NCBI RefSeq assembly: GCF_044373315.1
Contig: NZ_JBILQK010000011.1
Coordinates: 1-64,000, forward strand
DNA: 64,000 nt
Direction of reading: 5' to 3'
From: JACDQM01 sp044373315
GTDB taxonomy: Bacteria; Pseudomonadota; Gammaproteobacteria; Burkholderiales; Burkholderiaceae_C
The number at the start of each line of letters is the position of its first letter. Positions within the stretch are counted from its first letter, which is position 1. Positions 9,250-17,954 of the stretch are shown here, piece by piece. Both the position numbers and the translations under genes were made by a program. The notes beneath the pieces are model-generated. The model saw only the letters and a program-made list of their open reading frames with translations. It was not told where the DNA came from and ran no database searches.

Positions 9250-9336
9250 CAGGCCGTACGCGAGCAGCACAGACAGCGGCGGTGGCAGTTTCGACAATTC
9301 GATCCGTCAACACATCAACCCAAACGGAGACCCCTC

Positions 9337-9924
9337 ATGTCCAAGCCCAACACCGCCACGCTCACCACTTCGGCCCGCGGCGCCGCACTCATCGTGGCTG
9401 TCGGAATCACGCTGAGCCTGTTCTCTGTGATCGTCAACGAAGCGCAGGCGCAGAGCTGGGGCACCGGCGAGCGCCGTGCCGAGCCCAGCACCATGGTGCG
9501 TGTGCTCTCGGCCACGCCCAACCTGGACCGCATCAGCGAGACCCGCCAGCAATGCAGCTACGAAACCCAGCAGGTGCCGGTGAGCACGGCTGGCAGCAGC
9601 GGGACGGGCGGCGCGGTTCTTGGCGCGCTGGCCGGCGGCCTGCTGGCCAGCCAGGTGGGCAAGGGCACGGGCAAGCATGTGGCCATTGCGGCGGGCAGCG
9701 CGACCGGCGCCTTGATCGGCAAGAACATGGCCGAACAGGCGGGCAGCACCAGCTATGTGAACCAGCAGGTCCAGGTGTGCCGCCCGGTGACGCAGTGGCG
9801 CGAGCAGGTGCGCGACTACACGGTGCGTTATGCCTACCAGGGGCAGGAGTACACGGTGAACCTGCCGCAGCATCCGGGCGAGTGGCTCAAGCTGACCGTC
9901 TCGCACGGCGTCACGCCGATCTGA
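9337..9924 (+). CDS. glycine-zipper 2TM surface antigen (17-kDa antigen family)
   Basis: 195 residues. An N-terminal hydrophobic segment, IVAVGITLSLFSVIVNEAQA, serves as a signal or anchor. The centre holds a glycine-zipper hairpin, GGAVLGALAGGLLASQVG followed by a second segment IAAGSATGALIG, the hallmark of the Rickettsia 17-kDa antigen/SlyB-type family. The C-terminal part repeats the pattern RDYTVRYAYQGQEYTV. Such proteins reside in the outer membrane and often respond to envelope stress. The gene stands alone on the plus strand, convergent with the sensor kinase (15-base gap). A GTCACA direct repeat lies about 90 bases upstream. Confidence 0.85.
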   Translation: MSKPNTATLTTSARGAALIVAVGITLSLFSVIVNEAQAQSWGTGERRAEPSTMVRVLSATPNLDRISETRQQCSYETQQVPVSTAGSSGTGGAVLGALAGGLLASQVGKGTGKHVAIAAGSATGALIGKNMAEQAGSTSYVNQQVQVCRPVTQWREQVRDYTVRYAYQGQEYTVNLPQHPGEWLKLTVSHGVTPI

Positions 9925-9939
9925 TCGTCCAGCCAGCCC

Positions 9940-11247
9940 TCAGGTCAGCGGCCATTGCAGCAACAAGCGCGCACCACCCAGCGGGGCGGCGCCCATTGTC
10001 GCGCTGCCACCATGCGCTTCAGCCACCCGCCGCACGATGGCCAGCCCCAGGCCAAAGCCCCGGCTGCCGCGCTCCTTGACGCGGTTCAGGCGCTTGAAGG
10101 GCTGGAACACCGCTTCACGCAAGGCCTCGGGCACGCCCTCGCCGTCGTCATCAACCGCCAGCAAGACCTGGCCCTCATGCACCCAGGCCGACAGCAGAAT
10201 GCGTGAGCGCGCATGCCGGGCGGCGTTGCGCAGCGCATTGCGCAGCGCGTAGGGAATCAAGCGCGCATCGAAGCTGAGCGAGGGCGGCAGACGAAGCTCG
10301 GTGGCGAGTTGCTTGCCACCCAGCAGCGGTGCCAGGCTGTGCGCCTCCCGCTCCAGCAAGACCTGTAGATCGCCGGGCTCGGGCTGGGCCTGCAGGGCTC
10401 CCATGTCCAGGCGCGCCAGCATCAGGCTGGTATCGATGAGGGTGTCGAGTTCTTCGATATCGCGTTCGCAGGCCTGCACGGCGCGCTCGCGTGTTGCGGC
10501 ATCGTCCTCGTCCACCAGCGCATCGATGGCGAAGCGCAGGCGCGCCAGCGGGGTGCGCAGCTCGTGAGACACCGCCCCGGTGAGTTCGCGCTGCGCGGCC
10601 AAGGCGGCGGCCAGGCGGGCCAGCGTGGCGCGCGCGCCGGCGGCGATGGGGGCGAACAGGCGGCTTTGTGGCTCGGGAATCTGCGTGTCGAAGCGGCCCG
10701 CGCTCATTTCGTCTGCGGCGTGCTGCAGCGCGCGCATATCGCGCCAGATCGGGCGCAGCAGCCACCAGGCGATGCCCATCACGGCCAGCGCCAGACCCAA
10801 CGCGGCCGCCAGCTGCAGCCAGATCTCGCGTGGCAGCTGCAGCCTCGCATGCGGGTTCCAGTCGGCGTTCAGGGGGCCCAGCCGCAGCAGCTGACCCGGC
10901 TCGCCCGGCACGGCTGCATAGATGCGTCGGTTGAAGCCTTGCACCACCAGGCCGCCGGTCGCCACAACTTCCAGCTGCGCGGTGCTCAACTCCGTGCTGG
11001 GCACGATCGCCACGGGGTAGGCAAACAGCTCGTCCAGCAGCAGCACGCGCTGGCGGCGTTGCGCCTCGGGCAGGGCGGCAAGGTCGCGCACCAGCATGTC
11101 CACCGTGCCGCGCATGAAGCGGCGCACATAGTCATCAGTCACGCCATCCACTGCCAGCAGCACCAAGGACTGCACCAGCAGCACCAGCGTCAGTACCGCC
11201 AGCCCCAAGCCCAGGGCCACGCGCAACATCGGGGCGCGAAAGCGCAC
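9940..11247 (-). CDS. sensor histidine kinase (RstB-like)
   Basis: 435 residues. An N-terminal membrane helix (LRVALGLGLAVLTLVLLVQS), a periplasmic region of about 120 residues, a second helix, HAMP, then the kinase core: H-box GAVSHELRTPLARLR, N-box NALRNAARHA, G-boxes DDDGEGVP and GFGLGLAIVRRVAEAHGG. The periplasmic part resembles RstB (a DELFAYPV-type region). The start is taken as GTG at 11247, because AAGGA lies five bases upstream, inside the end of the regulator gene. The ATG at 11229 has no Shine-Dalgarno. Coupled to the upstream response regulator with a 1-base gap. The signal is unknown. Confidence 0.88.
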   Translation of the reverse strand: MRFRAPMLRVALGLGLAVLTLVLLVQSLVLLAVDGVTDDYVRRFMRGTVDMLVRDLAALPEAQRRQRVLLLDELFAYPVAIVPSTELSTAQLEVVATGGLVVQGFNRRIYAAVPGEPGQLLRLGPLNADWNPHARLQLPREIWLQLAAALGLALAVMGIAWWLLRPIWRDMRALQHAADEMSAGRFDTQIPEPQSRLFAPIAAGARATLARLAAALAAQRELTGAVSHELRTPLARLRFAIDALVDEDDAATRERAVQACERDIEELDTLIDTSLMLARLDMGALQAQPEPGDLQVLLEREAHSLAPLLGGKQLATELRLPPSLSFDARLIPYALRNALRNAARHARSRILLSAWVHEGQVLLAVDDDGEGVPEALREAVFQPFKRLNRVKERGSRGFGLGLAIVRRVAEAHGGSATMGAAPLGGARLLLQWPLT

Positions 11248-11248
11248 C

Positions 11249-11941
11249 TCAGTCCTTGGCAAAGAGATAGCCCTGGCCGCGCACCGTCTTGATGCGCGAG
11301 GGGGCGTTTGCATCGTCGCCGACCTTCTTGCGCAGGCGCGAGACGCGTGCATCGATGGCGCGATCCAGCCCATCGAATTCCAGGCCGCGCAGGCCCTGCA
11401 TGATGTCGTCGCGCGTCACCACCTGGCCGGCCCGCTCAACCATGAAGAACAGCAGCTCATACTCGGCCGTGCTCAACTCCACCCGCTCGCCCGCCAGGCG
11501 CACATCACGTGCCGCCGGCTTGATCTCCAGCGCGCCGAACACCAAGGTGTCGCTCGGCGCGGCTGCAATTGCGGCGGTGTCGCGGCGCAGCAAAGCCTTG
11601 ATGCGCGCCAGCAGCACGCGCGGGGCGACCGGTTTGGTGATGTAGTCGTCGGCGCCGCCCTCCAGGCCGAGCACCTGGTCGATGTCGTCGTCGCGTGCGG
11701 TCAGCATGACGATGCGGCCGCTGTAGTCGCGGCGCACATCGCGCAGCACCTCAAAACCATCCTTGCCGGGCAGATGACCATCCAGCAGCACCAGCTCGAA
11801 AGCCTGGCTGCGCAGAAGGCGCTCGCCCTCCAGGCCGTCGGCGCAGTGCTGCACCGCATAGCCGGCCTTGCGCAAGGCCTCGGCCACCAGTTCGGCCAGG
11901 CGTTCATCGTCCTCGATCAGCAGAATGCGGGCGGATTCCAT
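11249..11941 (-). CDS. OmpR-family response regulator (RstA-like)
   Basis: 230 residues. The receiver domain has the acidic pair IEDDE (residues 10-13), phospho-acceptor D54 in LLLDGHLPGKDGF and the conserved Lys in ITKPVAPR. The C-terminal winged helix ends in SRLRKKVGDDANAPSRIKTVRGQGYLF style, typical of OmpR/PhoB regulators. First gene of a two-gene operon with the kinase. The ATG at 11941 begins directly at the receiver (MESARILLIEDD). A further upstream ATG at 11959 would add only six residues. Target genes are unknown. The GTCACA repeat at 9234 is one candidate. Confidence 0.9.
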   Translation of the reverse strand: MESARILLIEDDERLAELVAEALRKAGYAVQHCADGLEGERLLRSQAFELVLLDGHLPGKDGFEVLRDVRRDYSGRIVMLTARDDDIDQVLGLEGGADDYITKPVAPRVLLARIKALLRRDTAAIAAAPSDTLVFGALEIKPAARDVRLAGERVELSTAEYELLFFMVERAGQVVTRDDIMQGLRGLEFDGLDRAIDARVSRLRKKVGDDANAPSRIKTVRGQGYLFAKD

Positions 11942-12062
11942 GCTGGCGAGTGTAGGCAAAAGCGCTGCGCTTCAACCCCGGTTGCACTGGTCCGCAGCAG
12001 CGGGTGCCGCATGTCTTTCTCATTCGCCAGCGAATGCGCATGCGCCTGCGGCACCGCGGCAC

Positions 12063-12455
12063 TCACTTGGGGCGATAGATCGCGCAGAGCTTGTGCCCGT
12101 CGGGGTCGCGCACATAGGACAGGTGCAAGGCGCCCATGGCGCCTTCGCGCAGGCCGGGCGGGCCTTCGATCGAAGTGCCGCCATGGGCCACGGCCACATC
12201 ATGGAACTCTCGCACCTGCTCGGCCGAGTTGCACTTGAAGCCCAGCGTGCCGCCGTTGGCGTAGGTCGCTTCCTCGCCGTTGATCGGCTCGGTCACGCCG
12301 AAGGTGCTGCCTTCGTGGCGGTAGAACAGCCGGGTGTGGCCTGTGGCCGACTGGTTGCGCACCGGCTCGCCGGCGCCGAGCACGCCCAGCACCGCGTCGT
12401 AGAAGCGCTTGGAGCGCTCGATATCGTTTGAACCCACCATCACGTGATTGAACAT
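12063..12455 (-). CDS. VOC (glyoxalase/bleomycin-resistance fold) protein
   Basis: 130 residues forming two beta-alpha-beta-beta-beta modules: FNHVMVGSNDIERSKRFYDAVLG at the start and SYVRDPDGHKLCAIYRP at the end. The N-terminal His and the C-terminal region positions fit the metal-binding layout of the vicinal oxygen chelate superfamily. The family includes glyoxalase I, dioxygenases and resistance proteins, so the substrate cannot be assigned. The ATG at 12455 has GAGG upstream (CTGAGGAGACAAGGCC). Monocistronic between the two-component operon and the metal-hydrolase gene. Confidence 0.85.
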   Translation of the reverse strand: MFNHVMVGSNDIERSKRFYDAVLGVLGAGEPVRNQSATGHTRLFYRHEGSTFGVTEPINGEEATYANGGTLGFKCNSAEQVREFHDVAVAHGGTSIEGPPGLREGAMGALHLSYVRDPDGHKLCAIYRPK

Positions 12456-12553
12456 GGCCTTGTCTCCTCAGGGTTGTTTGTCCAAGGCTGTCGATGCTAA
12501 CGGTGTCGGCGGCAATCTGCGCAGTCCGGCGGCGGGGTGCAGGCGCTTGAGCC

Positions 12554-13399
12554 TCAGCCCTGTGCGGTGGCCGCCCCCGGCGTCTGCCGCACCGGCACCG
12601 CGATGTCGCCATGCGCCGCCAGCCATTGCAGGCCGGGCTCGCCGTCGCCTTGCGAGGGGTGGAAGTCGGGGCGCAGATAGGCCTTCCAGGCCTTGTGGGT
12701 GCAGCGCACGAAGCCCTCGCGGCCGAAGGTCATGCGCCAGGCGCTGGCCCAGGTGGAAGGCCGCCACCAGCTGCCGTCGTGCCAGAGGTTGTTGAGTGTC
12801 TGGCGCAGCAGGTCGCAGCTGAAGTGCCAGGACACCAGCCAGAACAGGCGCCGGCGCCAGGCTTCGTTGCCGCCCAGCGCTCGGTAGAGGTCGAAGGCGG
12901 TGCTGCGGTGCTCGCTCTCCTCGCTGGCATGCCACAGCCACAGATCGCGCAGCCGCGGCTCGGCGCCGGCCAGCGGCGTCTCGTGGCACAGCAGGTACTC
13001 GGCCAGGATGGCGGTGAAGTGTTCGGTGGCGGCGGTTGCGGCCAGCCAGATGCGTGGGTCCACGCCGTCCAGGCGCTGCATGCGCCGCCGTGCGCGCGGC
13101 TCCCAGTGGTTGCGCAGGCCCTGGCGCGCGAGGTGTTCGTTGAACAGCGCGTGGATGCGCCGGTGCGTGGCCTCCTGGCCGATGAAGCCCTGCACCTCGT
13201 CGGCAAAGCGCGCGTGGCCGGCCTCGTCGAGCTGCTTCAGCCCCAGGCGCATCGAGTCGATGAAGAACTGCTCACCAACCGGGAAGCTCATCGACAGCGC
13301 GTTGAACATCGCGCTGCGGAAGGCGTCGCCGCCGTTCCAGTGGCGCGGCAGCGGGGTCTGCAGGTCGACCAGCAACCGACGCACGATGAGTTCAGCCAT
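12554..13399 (-). CDS. predicted metal-dependent hydrolase (PF10118/COG3687, ferritin-like)
   Basis: 281 residues. Helical and rich in paired acidic/His motifs: GQEATHRRIHALFNEH, ATEHFTAILAEYLL and ASEESEHRSTAFDLY, the ExxH/ExxxH signatures of COG3687 proteins with a putative di-metal four-helix site. Members often sit beside TetR genes, as here. The start at 13399 is chosen for GAGG eight bases upstream. The frame extends to 13483 but would run through the operators. Divergent from the TetR gene. Its promoter-like TTGACA lies inside one operator, so repression by that TetR is likely. The reaction is unknown; a role in lipid or xenobiotic turnover is inferred. Confidence 0.8.
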   Translation of the reverse strand: MAELIVRRLLVDLQTPLPRHWNGGDAFRSAMFNALSMSFPVGEQFFIDSMRLGLKQLDEAGHARFADEVQGFIGQEATHRRIHALFNEHLARQGLRNHWEPRARRRMQRLDGVDPRIWLAATAATEHFTAILAEYLLCHETPLAGAEPRLRDLWLWHASEESEHRSTAFDLYRALGGNEAWRRRLFWLVSWHFSCDLLRQTLNNLWHDGSWWRPSTWASAWRMTFGREGFVRCTHKAWKAYLRPDFHPSQGDGEPGLQWLAAHGDIAVPVRQTPGAATAQG

Positions 13400-13429
13400 G
13401 GCTTGTTCCTCAGCTCTGTTGTTGGGGCT

Positions 13430-13447
13430 TGGTACTGCCGGGTACCA
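13430..13447. promoter_or_regulatory. operator O1, 18-bp palindrome
   Basis: TGGTACTGCCGGGTACCA has 6-bp inverted arms TGGTAC/GTACCA. It matches O2 (13472-13489) in length, arms and central TACTGYC. It lies in the 5' leader of the metal-hydrolase gene. Predicted binding site of the adjacent TetR. Confidence 0.7.
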
Positions 13448-13454
13448 ATGCGCG

Positions 13455-13483
13455 ATCTTGGGTGGCATGGCTGGTACTGTCAA
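13455..13483 (-). promoter_or_regulatory. promoter of the metal-hydrolase gene
   Basis: On the minus strand TTGACA (13483-13478) is followed after 17 bases by CAAGAT (13460-13455). The -35 is a perfect consensus and lies inside operator O2. The -10 is weak (3 of 6). Repressor at O2 and O1 would bracket the polymerase. Confidence 0.5.
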
Positions 13484-13489
13484 GTACCA
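13472..13489. promoter_or_regulatory. operator O2, 18-bp palindrome
   Basis: TGGTACTGTCAAGTACCA has 7-bp arms TGGTACT/AGTACCA. Centre-to-centre distance from O1 is 42 bp, about four helical turns. It covers the hydrolase -35 box and ends 11 bases before the TetR ATG, so it can control both genes. Confidence 0.7.
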
Positions 13490-13500
13490 TGCGCCTCAGC

Positions 13501-14091
13501 ATGAATACCCTGACCGATCCGATCCAGGACACTCGGCGGCGCCTGCTCGACGCGCTGGCGGCCATCATCGCCAGCAAGGGCTATGCGGCCACCACCATCG
13601 CCGACCTGGTGGCCGAGGCGCGCGTCTCGAAGCGCAGCTTCTATGAGCAGTTCAGCGACAAGGCCGATGCGCTGCTGGCGCTGTACGAGAGCGCCACGCG
13701 CCAGTCCTTCGCGGTGCTGCGCGCCGCCATCGACCCGGCGCGCGACTGGCACGACCAGCTCGACCAGGCGCTGGGCGCCTATTTCGCCACGCTGGCGAGC
13801 AATCCGCCGCTGCTGCGCACGCTGTTCGTCGAGATCATGGCGCTGGGGCCGCGCGGCCTTGCGGTGCGGCGCCAGTCGGCCGAGGCCTTTGCTGACTTCA
13901 TCGTCCAAGTGGCCGGGCCGAGCCTGCCCAAGCCGCTGGCGCTAGCCATCGTTGGCGGCATCCACGAATGGGTGCTGCAGGCTGTGGAGGCCGACGCGGT
14001 GGCGGGCCTGCCCGCGCTGACGGCGCCGGCCTCGCGCCTGGTGCGCGCGGTGGTGGATGCATCGGCGGCGGGCGATGCAGCGCCGCGCTAG
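13501..14091 (+). CDS. TetR/AcrR-family transcriptional regulator
   Basis: 196 residues. The N-terminal helix-turn-helix is clear: IIASKGYAATTIADLVAEARVSKRSFYEQFSDKADALLALYE (residues about 22-63), followed by a helical ligand-binding domain. Divergent from the metal-dependent hydrolase, with two matching 18-bp palindromes between them, so autoregulation and control of the hydrolase are expected. An in-frame ATG at 13489 overlaps the end of O2. The ATG at 13501 leaves the operator free and starts MNTLTDPIQDTRRR. No good Shine-Dalgarno precedes either. The ligand is unknown. Confidence 0.88.
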   Translation: MNTLTDPIQDTRRRLLDALAAIIASKGYAATTIADLVAEARVSKRSFYEQFSDKADALLALYESATRQSFAVLRAAIDPARDWHDQLDQALGAYFATLASNPPLLRTLFVEIMALGPRGLAVRRQSAEAFADFIVQVAGPSLPKPLALAIVGGIHEWVLQAVEADAVAGLPALTAPASRLVRAVVDASAAGDAAPR

Positions 14092-14099
14092 CGCTGGCC

Positions 14100-14420
14100 C
14101 TACAGCGCCGGCACCAGCTTCACTGCCAGACGCTTGCCGCTGGCGATGATGTCGAATAGGCGGTCTATGTTCGGATGGCTGCCCGGATGGGCGCGTGCGG
14201 CCTCGGTGTGTTCGGCGAACAGGCGCAGGCCTTCTTCGGCGGCCGCCGCGTCAATATGGCCACAATGGCGCGCGGCCAAGGCCGCATAGACGGCCAACGC
14301 GCCGGCCTTGCCGGGCTTGTTTTCTATCGTCGCTACCCACTCGCCGGCGGCGTCCAGCAGATGCAGCTCGGCCAGATGGGCCGCGGGCGGGAGTTGCTTT
14401 AGCGTGTCGGCGAAGGCCAT
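14100..14420 (-). CDS. DUF2322-family protein
   Basis: 106 residues from the ATG at 14420; an ATG at 14456 would add 12. The family-like core is VATIENKPGKAGAL, then AAEEGLRLFAEHTEAARAHPGSHPNIDRLF, which I recognise as the small conserved DUF2322 group found in beta- and gammaproteobacteria. No function is known. Cytoplasmic, no signal peptide. It converges with the TetR gene (8-base gap) and is followed upstream by a 290-base gene-poor stretch before the propeller diguanylate cyclase, in which I see no clear RNA gene or repeat. Confidence 0.7.
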   Translation of the reverse strand: MAFADTLKQLPPAAHLAELHLLDAAGEWVATIENKPGKAGALAVYAALAARHCGHIDAAAAEEGLRLFAEHTEAARAHPGSHPNIDRLFDIIASGKRLAVKLVPAL

Positions 14421-14712
14421 GGTCAGCGCAGCGTGCAAGGTTGGGATGGCCGCCATTGTCCTGGCATGTCAGCTGGGCCGCTGGGCGGGCGTGACCCACT
14501 GCACGCTTGCACTGTCGTGCCGGGGCGCTGGCGGCTCAGGCTCGGGTAGCCTACGTGTGCGCGGCTCGCCGCTCGCCCAGCCGCCACGCTGCGGCAAGGC
14601 CAAGGCCTGCTTTTCTCCCTTATGCTGTGTCAACTTCCTTTTGCTACGAGCCCCGAACCCTGACAGCGCCCATGCAAGGCTTTCGCACGATTCGTTTTAC
14701 GGCAGGTTGGCG

Positions 14713-17691
14713 ATGAAACGAGCGCTGCCCACACTGGGCTGGCTGCTGGCGCTGTGGCTGATGGTGTCAGCCGCGCAGGCCGCCGAGCCGCCCAAGTCGT
14801 CTGTGTCGGCCACATCGCCAGCGAGCAGCCTGGGCCTGGGCGGGCCGACGCAGGCGTTGACGCAGTACAAGATCGACAGCTGGCAGACCGAGCAAGGCCT
14901 GCCGCTCAACACCGTGCAGGCCTTGCTGCAGACCCGCGACGGCTATCTGTGGATCGGCACCGCGGGCGGCCTGGCGCGGTTCGACGGCGTGCGCTTCACC
15001 AGCGTCGATGCAACACAGGCGCCCGATGTGGCCTCGCAGCCGGTGTTCGGCCTGATGGAAGACCGCGAGCAGCAGCTCTGGATCGGCCACAGCAAAGGCG
15101 CACTGGTCTACCGCCAAGGCAGCTTCCACAGCGTCATCAGCACCGAGCAGACCGCCGGCCGGCGTGTCTGGGCGTTTGCGCAGGCGGGCGACGGCTCAGT
15201 GTGGGCCGCCAGCGAGAACGGGCTGATGCACTTGCGCGAGGGCAAGCTCGTCAAGCGCTACCAAATGGCCGACGGCCTGCCGACCTTGCGGCTGCGCAGC
15301 CTGGCCTTCGACCGCGAGGGCGTGCTGTGGATCGGCACCAGCGGCGGCGGCCTGGTCGCGCTGGAGAAAGGCGGCCAGTTCCGCATCCTGAATCCGGACA
15401 CCGGCTTCCCGCATCTGCAGGTGCGTCATGTGCTGGCCGATCCGCACAGCGGCGTCTGGGCCGCCACGGCCGGCGGCGGCCTGGTGCATGCGACGCCCGG
15501 TGGCCAGCGCGTCTACACCGTGGCCGACGGTCTGCCGACCGACCATCTGACGGCGCTGGCGCGGGATGCCAAGGGTGCGCTGTGGATCGGCAGCTGGGGT
15601 GCTGGCGTGGTGCGCATGAACGCCGAGGACGGTCGCTTCAGCGCGATCTCCAGCGCCGAAGGTCTGGCCGGCAGCCAGATCTGGTCCGTCCTCAGCGACC
15701 GCGAGGGCAGCGTCTGGGTGGGCACCTGGGTGGGCGGGCTGAACCGCCTGCGTAACCGCCCCTTCACCGTGTTCGGCACGCCGGAAGGCTTGGCGCACGA
15801 CAACGTGCGTGCGGTGCTGCATGGCCGCGGCGGTGTGAGCTGGGTGTCGACGGCGGGCGGCGGTCTCAGCCGCATCGAAGGCGAGCGCATCAGCACGCTG
15901 AGCAAGAAGGACGGCCTGCCGACAGACGAGGTGTCGGCCCTGCACGAGGACGCCGATGGCACGCTGTGGATCGGCAGCTACACCACCGGGCTGGCGCGGT
16001 TGCGCACCGGCCGCATCGACAGTTTCAGCATCGAGCAGGGCCTGCCCGGCGTCGAGGTGCGCTCGGTGCTGCGCGACCGGAGCGGCACGCTGTGGGTGGG
16101 CACGCGCGCCGGCCTGGCGCGTTTCAACGGCCAGGGCTTCGAGGCGGTGCAGGCTCCCGGCCTGCCGCAGGAAGGCGTGGTGGCGATGCTGCAGGACCGC
16201 AGCGGCACGTTGTGGCTGGGCACCACCGGCGGTGGTCTGGTGAGCTATCGCGAAGGCCGCTTCAAGACACTGACGACGGGCGATGGCCTGCTGTCGAACT
16301 GGATCATGGCCTTGCATGAGGATGCCGATGGCACGCTGTGGATCGGCACCAATGGCGAAGGCCTGAACCGTCTGCGCGATGGCCAGCTGCAATCGATACG
16401 CAGTGCCGACGGGCTGTGGGACGGCGTGGTGCAGACCATTCTGGAAGACAGCGCCGGCAATCTGTGGATGACGTGCAACCGCGGCTTCTTCCGCGTGGCG
16501 CGTGCCGAGCTGGATGCCTTCGCGCAGGGCCGCATCAAGAAGGTCAGCTCGGTGGGCTACGGCCCCGGCGATGCGCTGCGCGGCACCACCTTTGCCGGCG
16601 GCCTGCAGCCAGCGGGCGCGGTCGACAGCCGCGGGTGGCTCTGGCTGCCCTCGGCCAACGGACTGGTGATCGTCGACCCGGCTCGACTGCCGGGGGCAGG
16701 CCCAGCACCGGCCGTTCGGATCGAGCCTGTCGTGCTGGACGGCGTGGCTCGCGTGGCCAACGCCGGCATCGTGCTGCCGCCCGATGCGGCGCCGCTGACC
16801 TTGCGTTACACCGCGATGACGCTGCTCTATGCCGAGCGCGTGCGCTTCCGCTACCAGCTCGAAGGCCTGACACGCGACTGGGTCGAAGCCGGCAGCAACC
16901 GCGAGGCGGCCTTTCCGGCCTTGCCGCATGGCCACTACCGCTTCCGCGTGGCGGCCTCCACCGATGGCGGCCTAAACTGGGGCGAGCCCTCGGCGCCGCT
17001 GGACATCACAGTGCAGCCGCACTTCTACCAAACCCGTTGGTTCATCGCGCTGATGCTGCTGGCCGCGGTGGCGGGCATCGTGCTGTTCGAGCGTCTGCGT
17101 GCGCGCCATCAGCACGCCAGGCAGGCCGAGATGGAGCGACTGGTGGCGCAGCGCACCGAAGAGCTGCGCCTGGCCAACGAACATCTGCAGCGCCTGTCCT
17201 TTGTCGATTCACTGACCGGCCTGGCCAACCGCCGCCGCTTCGACGAAGCGCTGGACAACGCGTGGCGCCGCGAGCGCCGCACCCACACGCCGCTGGCGCT
17301 GGTGATGGCCGATATCGATGCCTTCAAGCGCTACAACGATCTGCTGGGCCACCCGGAGGGCGACCGCTGCCTGGCGGCCGTGGCCGGCGTCTTCACGCAG
17401 GCGGTGGCACGCGCCGGCGATCTGGCGGCGCGCTATGGCGGCGAAGAGTTCGTCGTGCTGCTGCCCGGCGTGGACCGTGCCGGCGCGCTGGCGCTGGCCG
17501 AGCAGATCCGCGCCGGCTGCGAGGCGCTGGCGCTGGCGCATCCCGACTCGCCGGTGGCGCCGGTGGTGACGCTGAGCCTGGGCGTGGCGGCCTGCGTGCC
17601 CGGCCAGGACGGCAGCGTCGAGGCCCTGCTGGAGCAGGCCGACGCGGCGCTCTACCAGGCCAAGCAGGCCGGCCGCAACCGGGTGCGCTGA
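14713..17691 (+). CDS. two-component-propeller sensor diguanylate cyclase
   Basis: 992 residues. A signal or anchor helix (LGWLLALWLMVSAAQA), then about a dozen Reg_prop repeats of the type DGYLWIGTAGGLARFDG forming two seven-bladed-type propellers (about residues 45-640). A Y_Y_Y domain follows (YRFRVAASTDGG), then a membrane helix WFIALMLLAAVAGIVLF, a short coiled coil and a GGDEF domain with RYGGEEF. An RAGD motif five residues before GGEEF is an intact inhibitory I-site. It should sense a periplasmic cue, probably a ligand bound by the propeller, and make cyclic di-GMP inside. The frame opens at 14308, but the ATG at 14713 directly precedes the signal segment. No histidine kinase module is present. 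Confidence 0.9.
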   Translation: MKRALPTLGWLLALWLMVSAAQAAEPPKSSVSATSPASSLGLGGPTQALTQYKIDSWQTEQGLPLNTVQALLQTRDGYLWIGTAGGLARFDGVRFTSVDATQAPDVASQPVFGLMEDREQQLWIGHSKGALVYRQGSFHSVISTEQTAGRRVWAFAQAGDGSVWAASENGLMHLREGKLVKRYQMADGLPTLRLRSLAFDREGVLWIGTSGGGLVALEKGGQFRILNPDTGFPHLQVRHVLADPHSGVWAATAGGGLVHATPGGQRVYTVADGLPTDHLTALARDAKGALWIGSWGAGVVRMNAEDGRFSAISSAEGLAGSQIWSVLSDREGSVWVGTWVGGLNRLRNRPFTVFGTPEGLAHDNVRAVLHGRGGVSWVSTAGGGLSRIEGERISTLSKKDGLPTDEVSALHEDADGTLWIGSYTTGLARLRTGRIDSFSIEQGLPGVEVRSVLRDRSGTLWVGTRAGLARFNGQGFEAVQAPGLPQEGVVAMLQDRSGTLWLGTTGGGLVSYREGRFKTLTTGDGLLSNWIMALHEDADGTLWIGTNGEGLNRLRDGQLQSIRSADGLWDGVVQTILEDSAGNLWMTCNRGFFRVARAELDAFAQGRIKKVSSVGYGPGDALRGTTFAGGLQPAGAVDSRGWLWLPSANGLVIVDPARLPGAGPAPAVRIEPVVLDGVARVANAGIVLPPDAAPLTLRYTAMTLLYAERVRFRYQLEGLTRDWVEAGSNREAAFPALPHGHYRFRVAASTDGGLNWGEPSAPLDITVQPHFYQTRWFIALMLLAAVAGIVLFERLRARHQHARQAEMERLVAQRTEELRLANEHLQRLSFVDSLTGLANRRRFDEALDNAWRRERRTHTPLALVMADIDAFKRYNDLLGHPEGDRCLAAVAGVFTQAVARAGDLAARYGGEEFVVLLPGVDRAGALALAEQIRAGCEALALAHPDSPVAPVVTLSLGVAACVPGQDGSVEALLEQADAALYQAKQAGRNRVR

Positions 17692-17954
17692 AGGGCGATC
17701 AGCCCGACTCGCAAGCTGAGCAATATTTCACGCTGCATTGCAAGTCCACTGTTGCAGCACCATCGGGGCAGCGCCTGAATCCATGCTCAGCCTGCCTGCC
17801 CGATGGCAAGATGCACTGAGCGGCGCGCTGTGATGAACAACGTGCCCTCGCCTCGGACATGCGCCAGGGCGTCACCAGGGAGTTCCAGAAACATCGCTCG
17901 GTCTTGCGTTCCCCCGTTGGGAGCCGACCGCCTCTTGCAGGATTGGAGGATTGG

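Noticed and set aside
15196..16935. 579-codon open frame on the minus strand, opposite the propeller diguanylate cyclase
   Set aside because: It mirrors the plus-strand Reg_prop repeats and is Ala/Arg/Gln-rich with no domain. High-GC coding sequence leaves the opposite strand open. The plus-strand gene has clear motifs.
17692..17954. 263 bases between the cyclase and porin genes
   Set aside because: Open frames here are short and Arg-rich, and I found no hairpin, tRNA-like fold or promoter I could defend.
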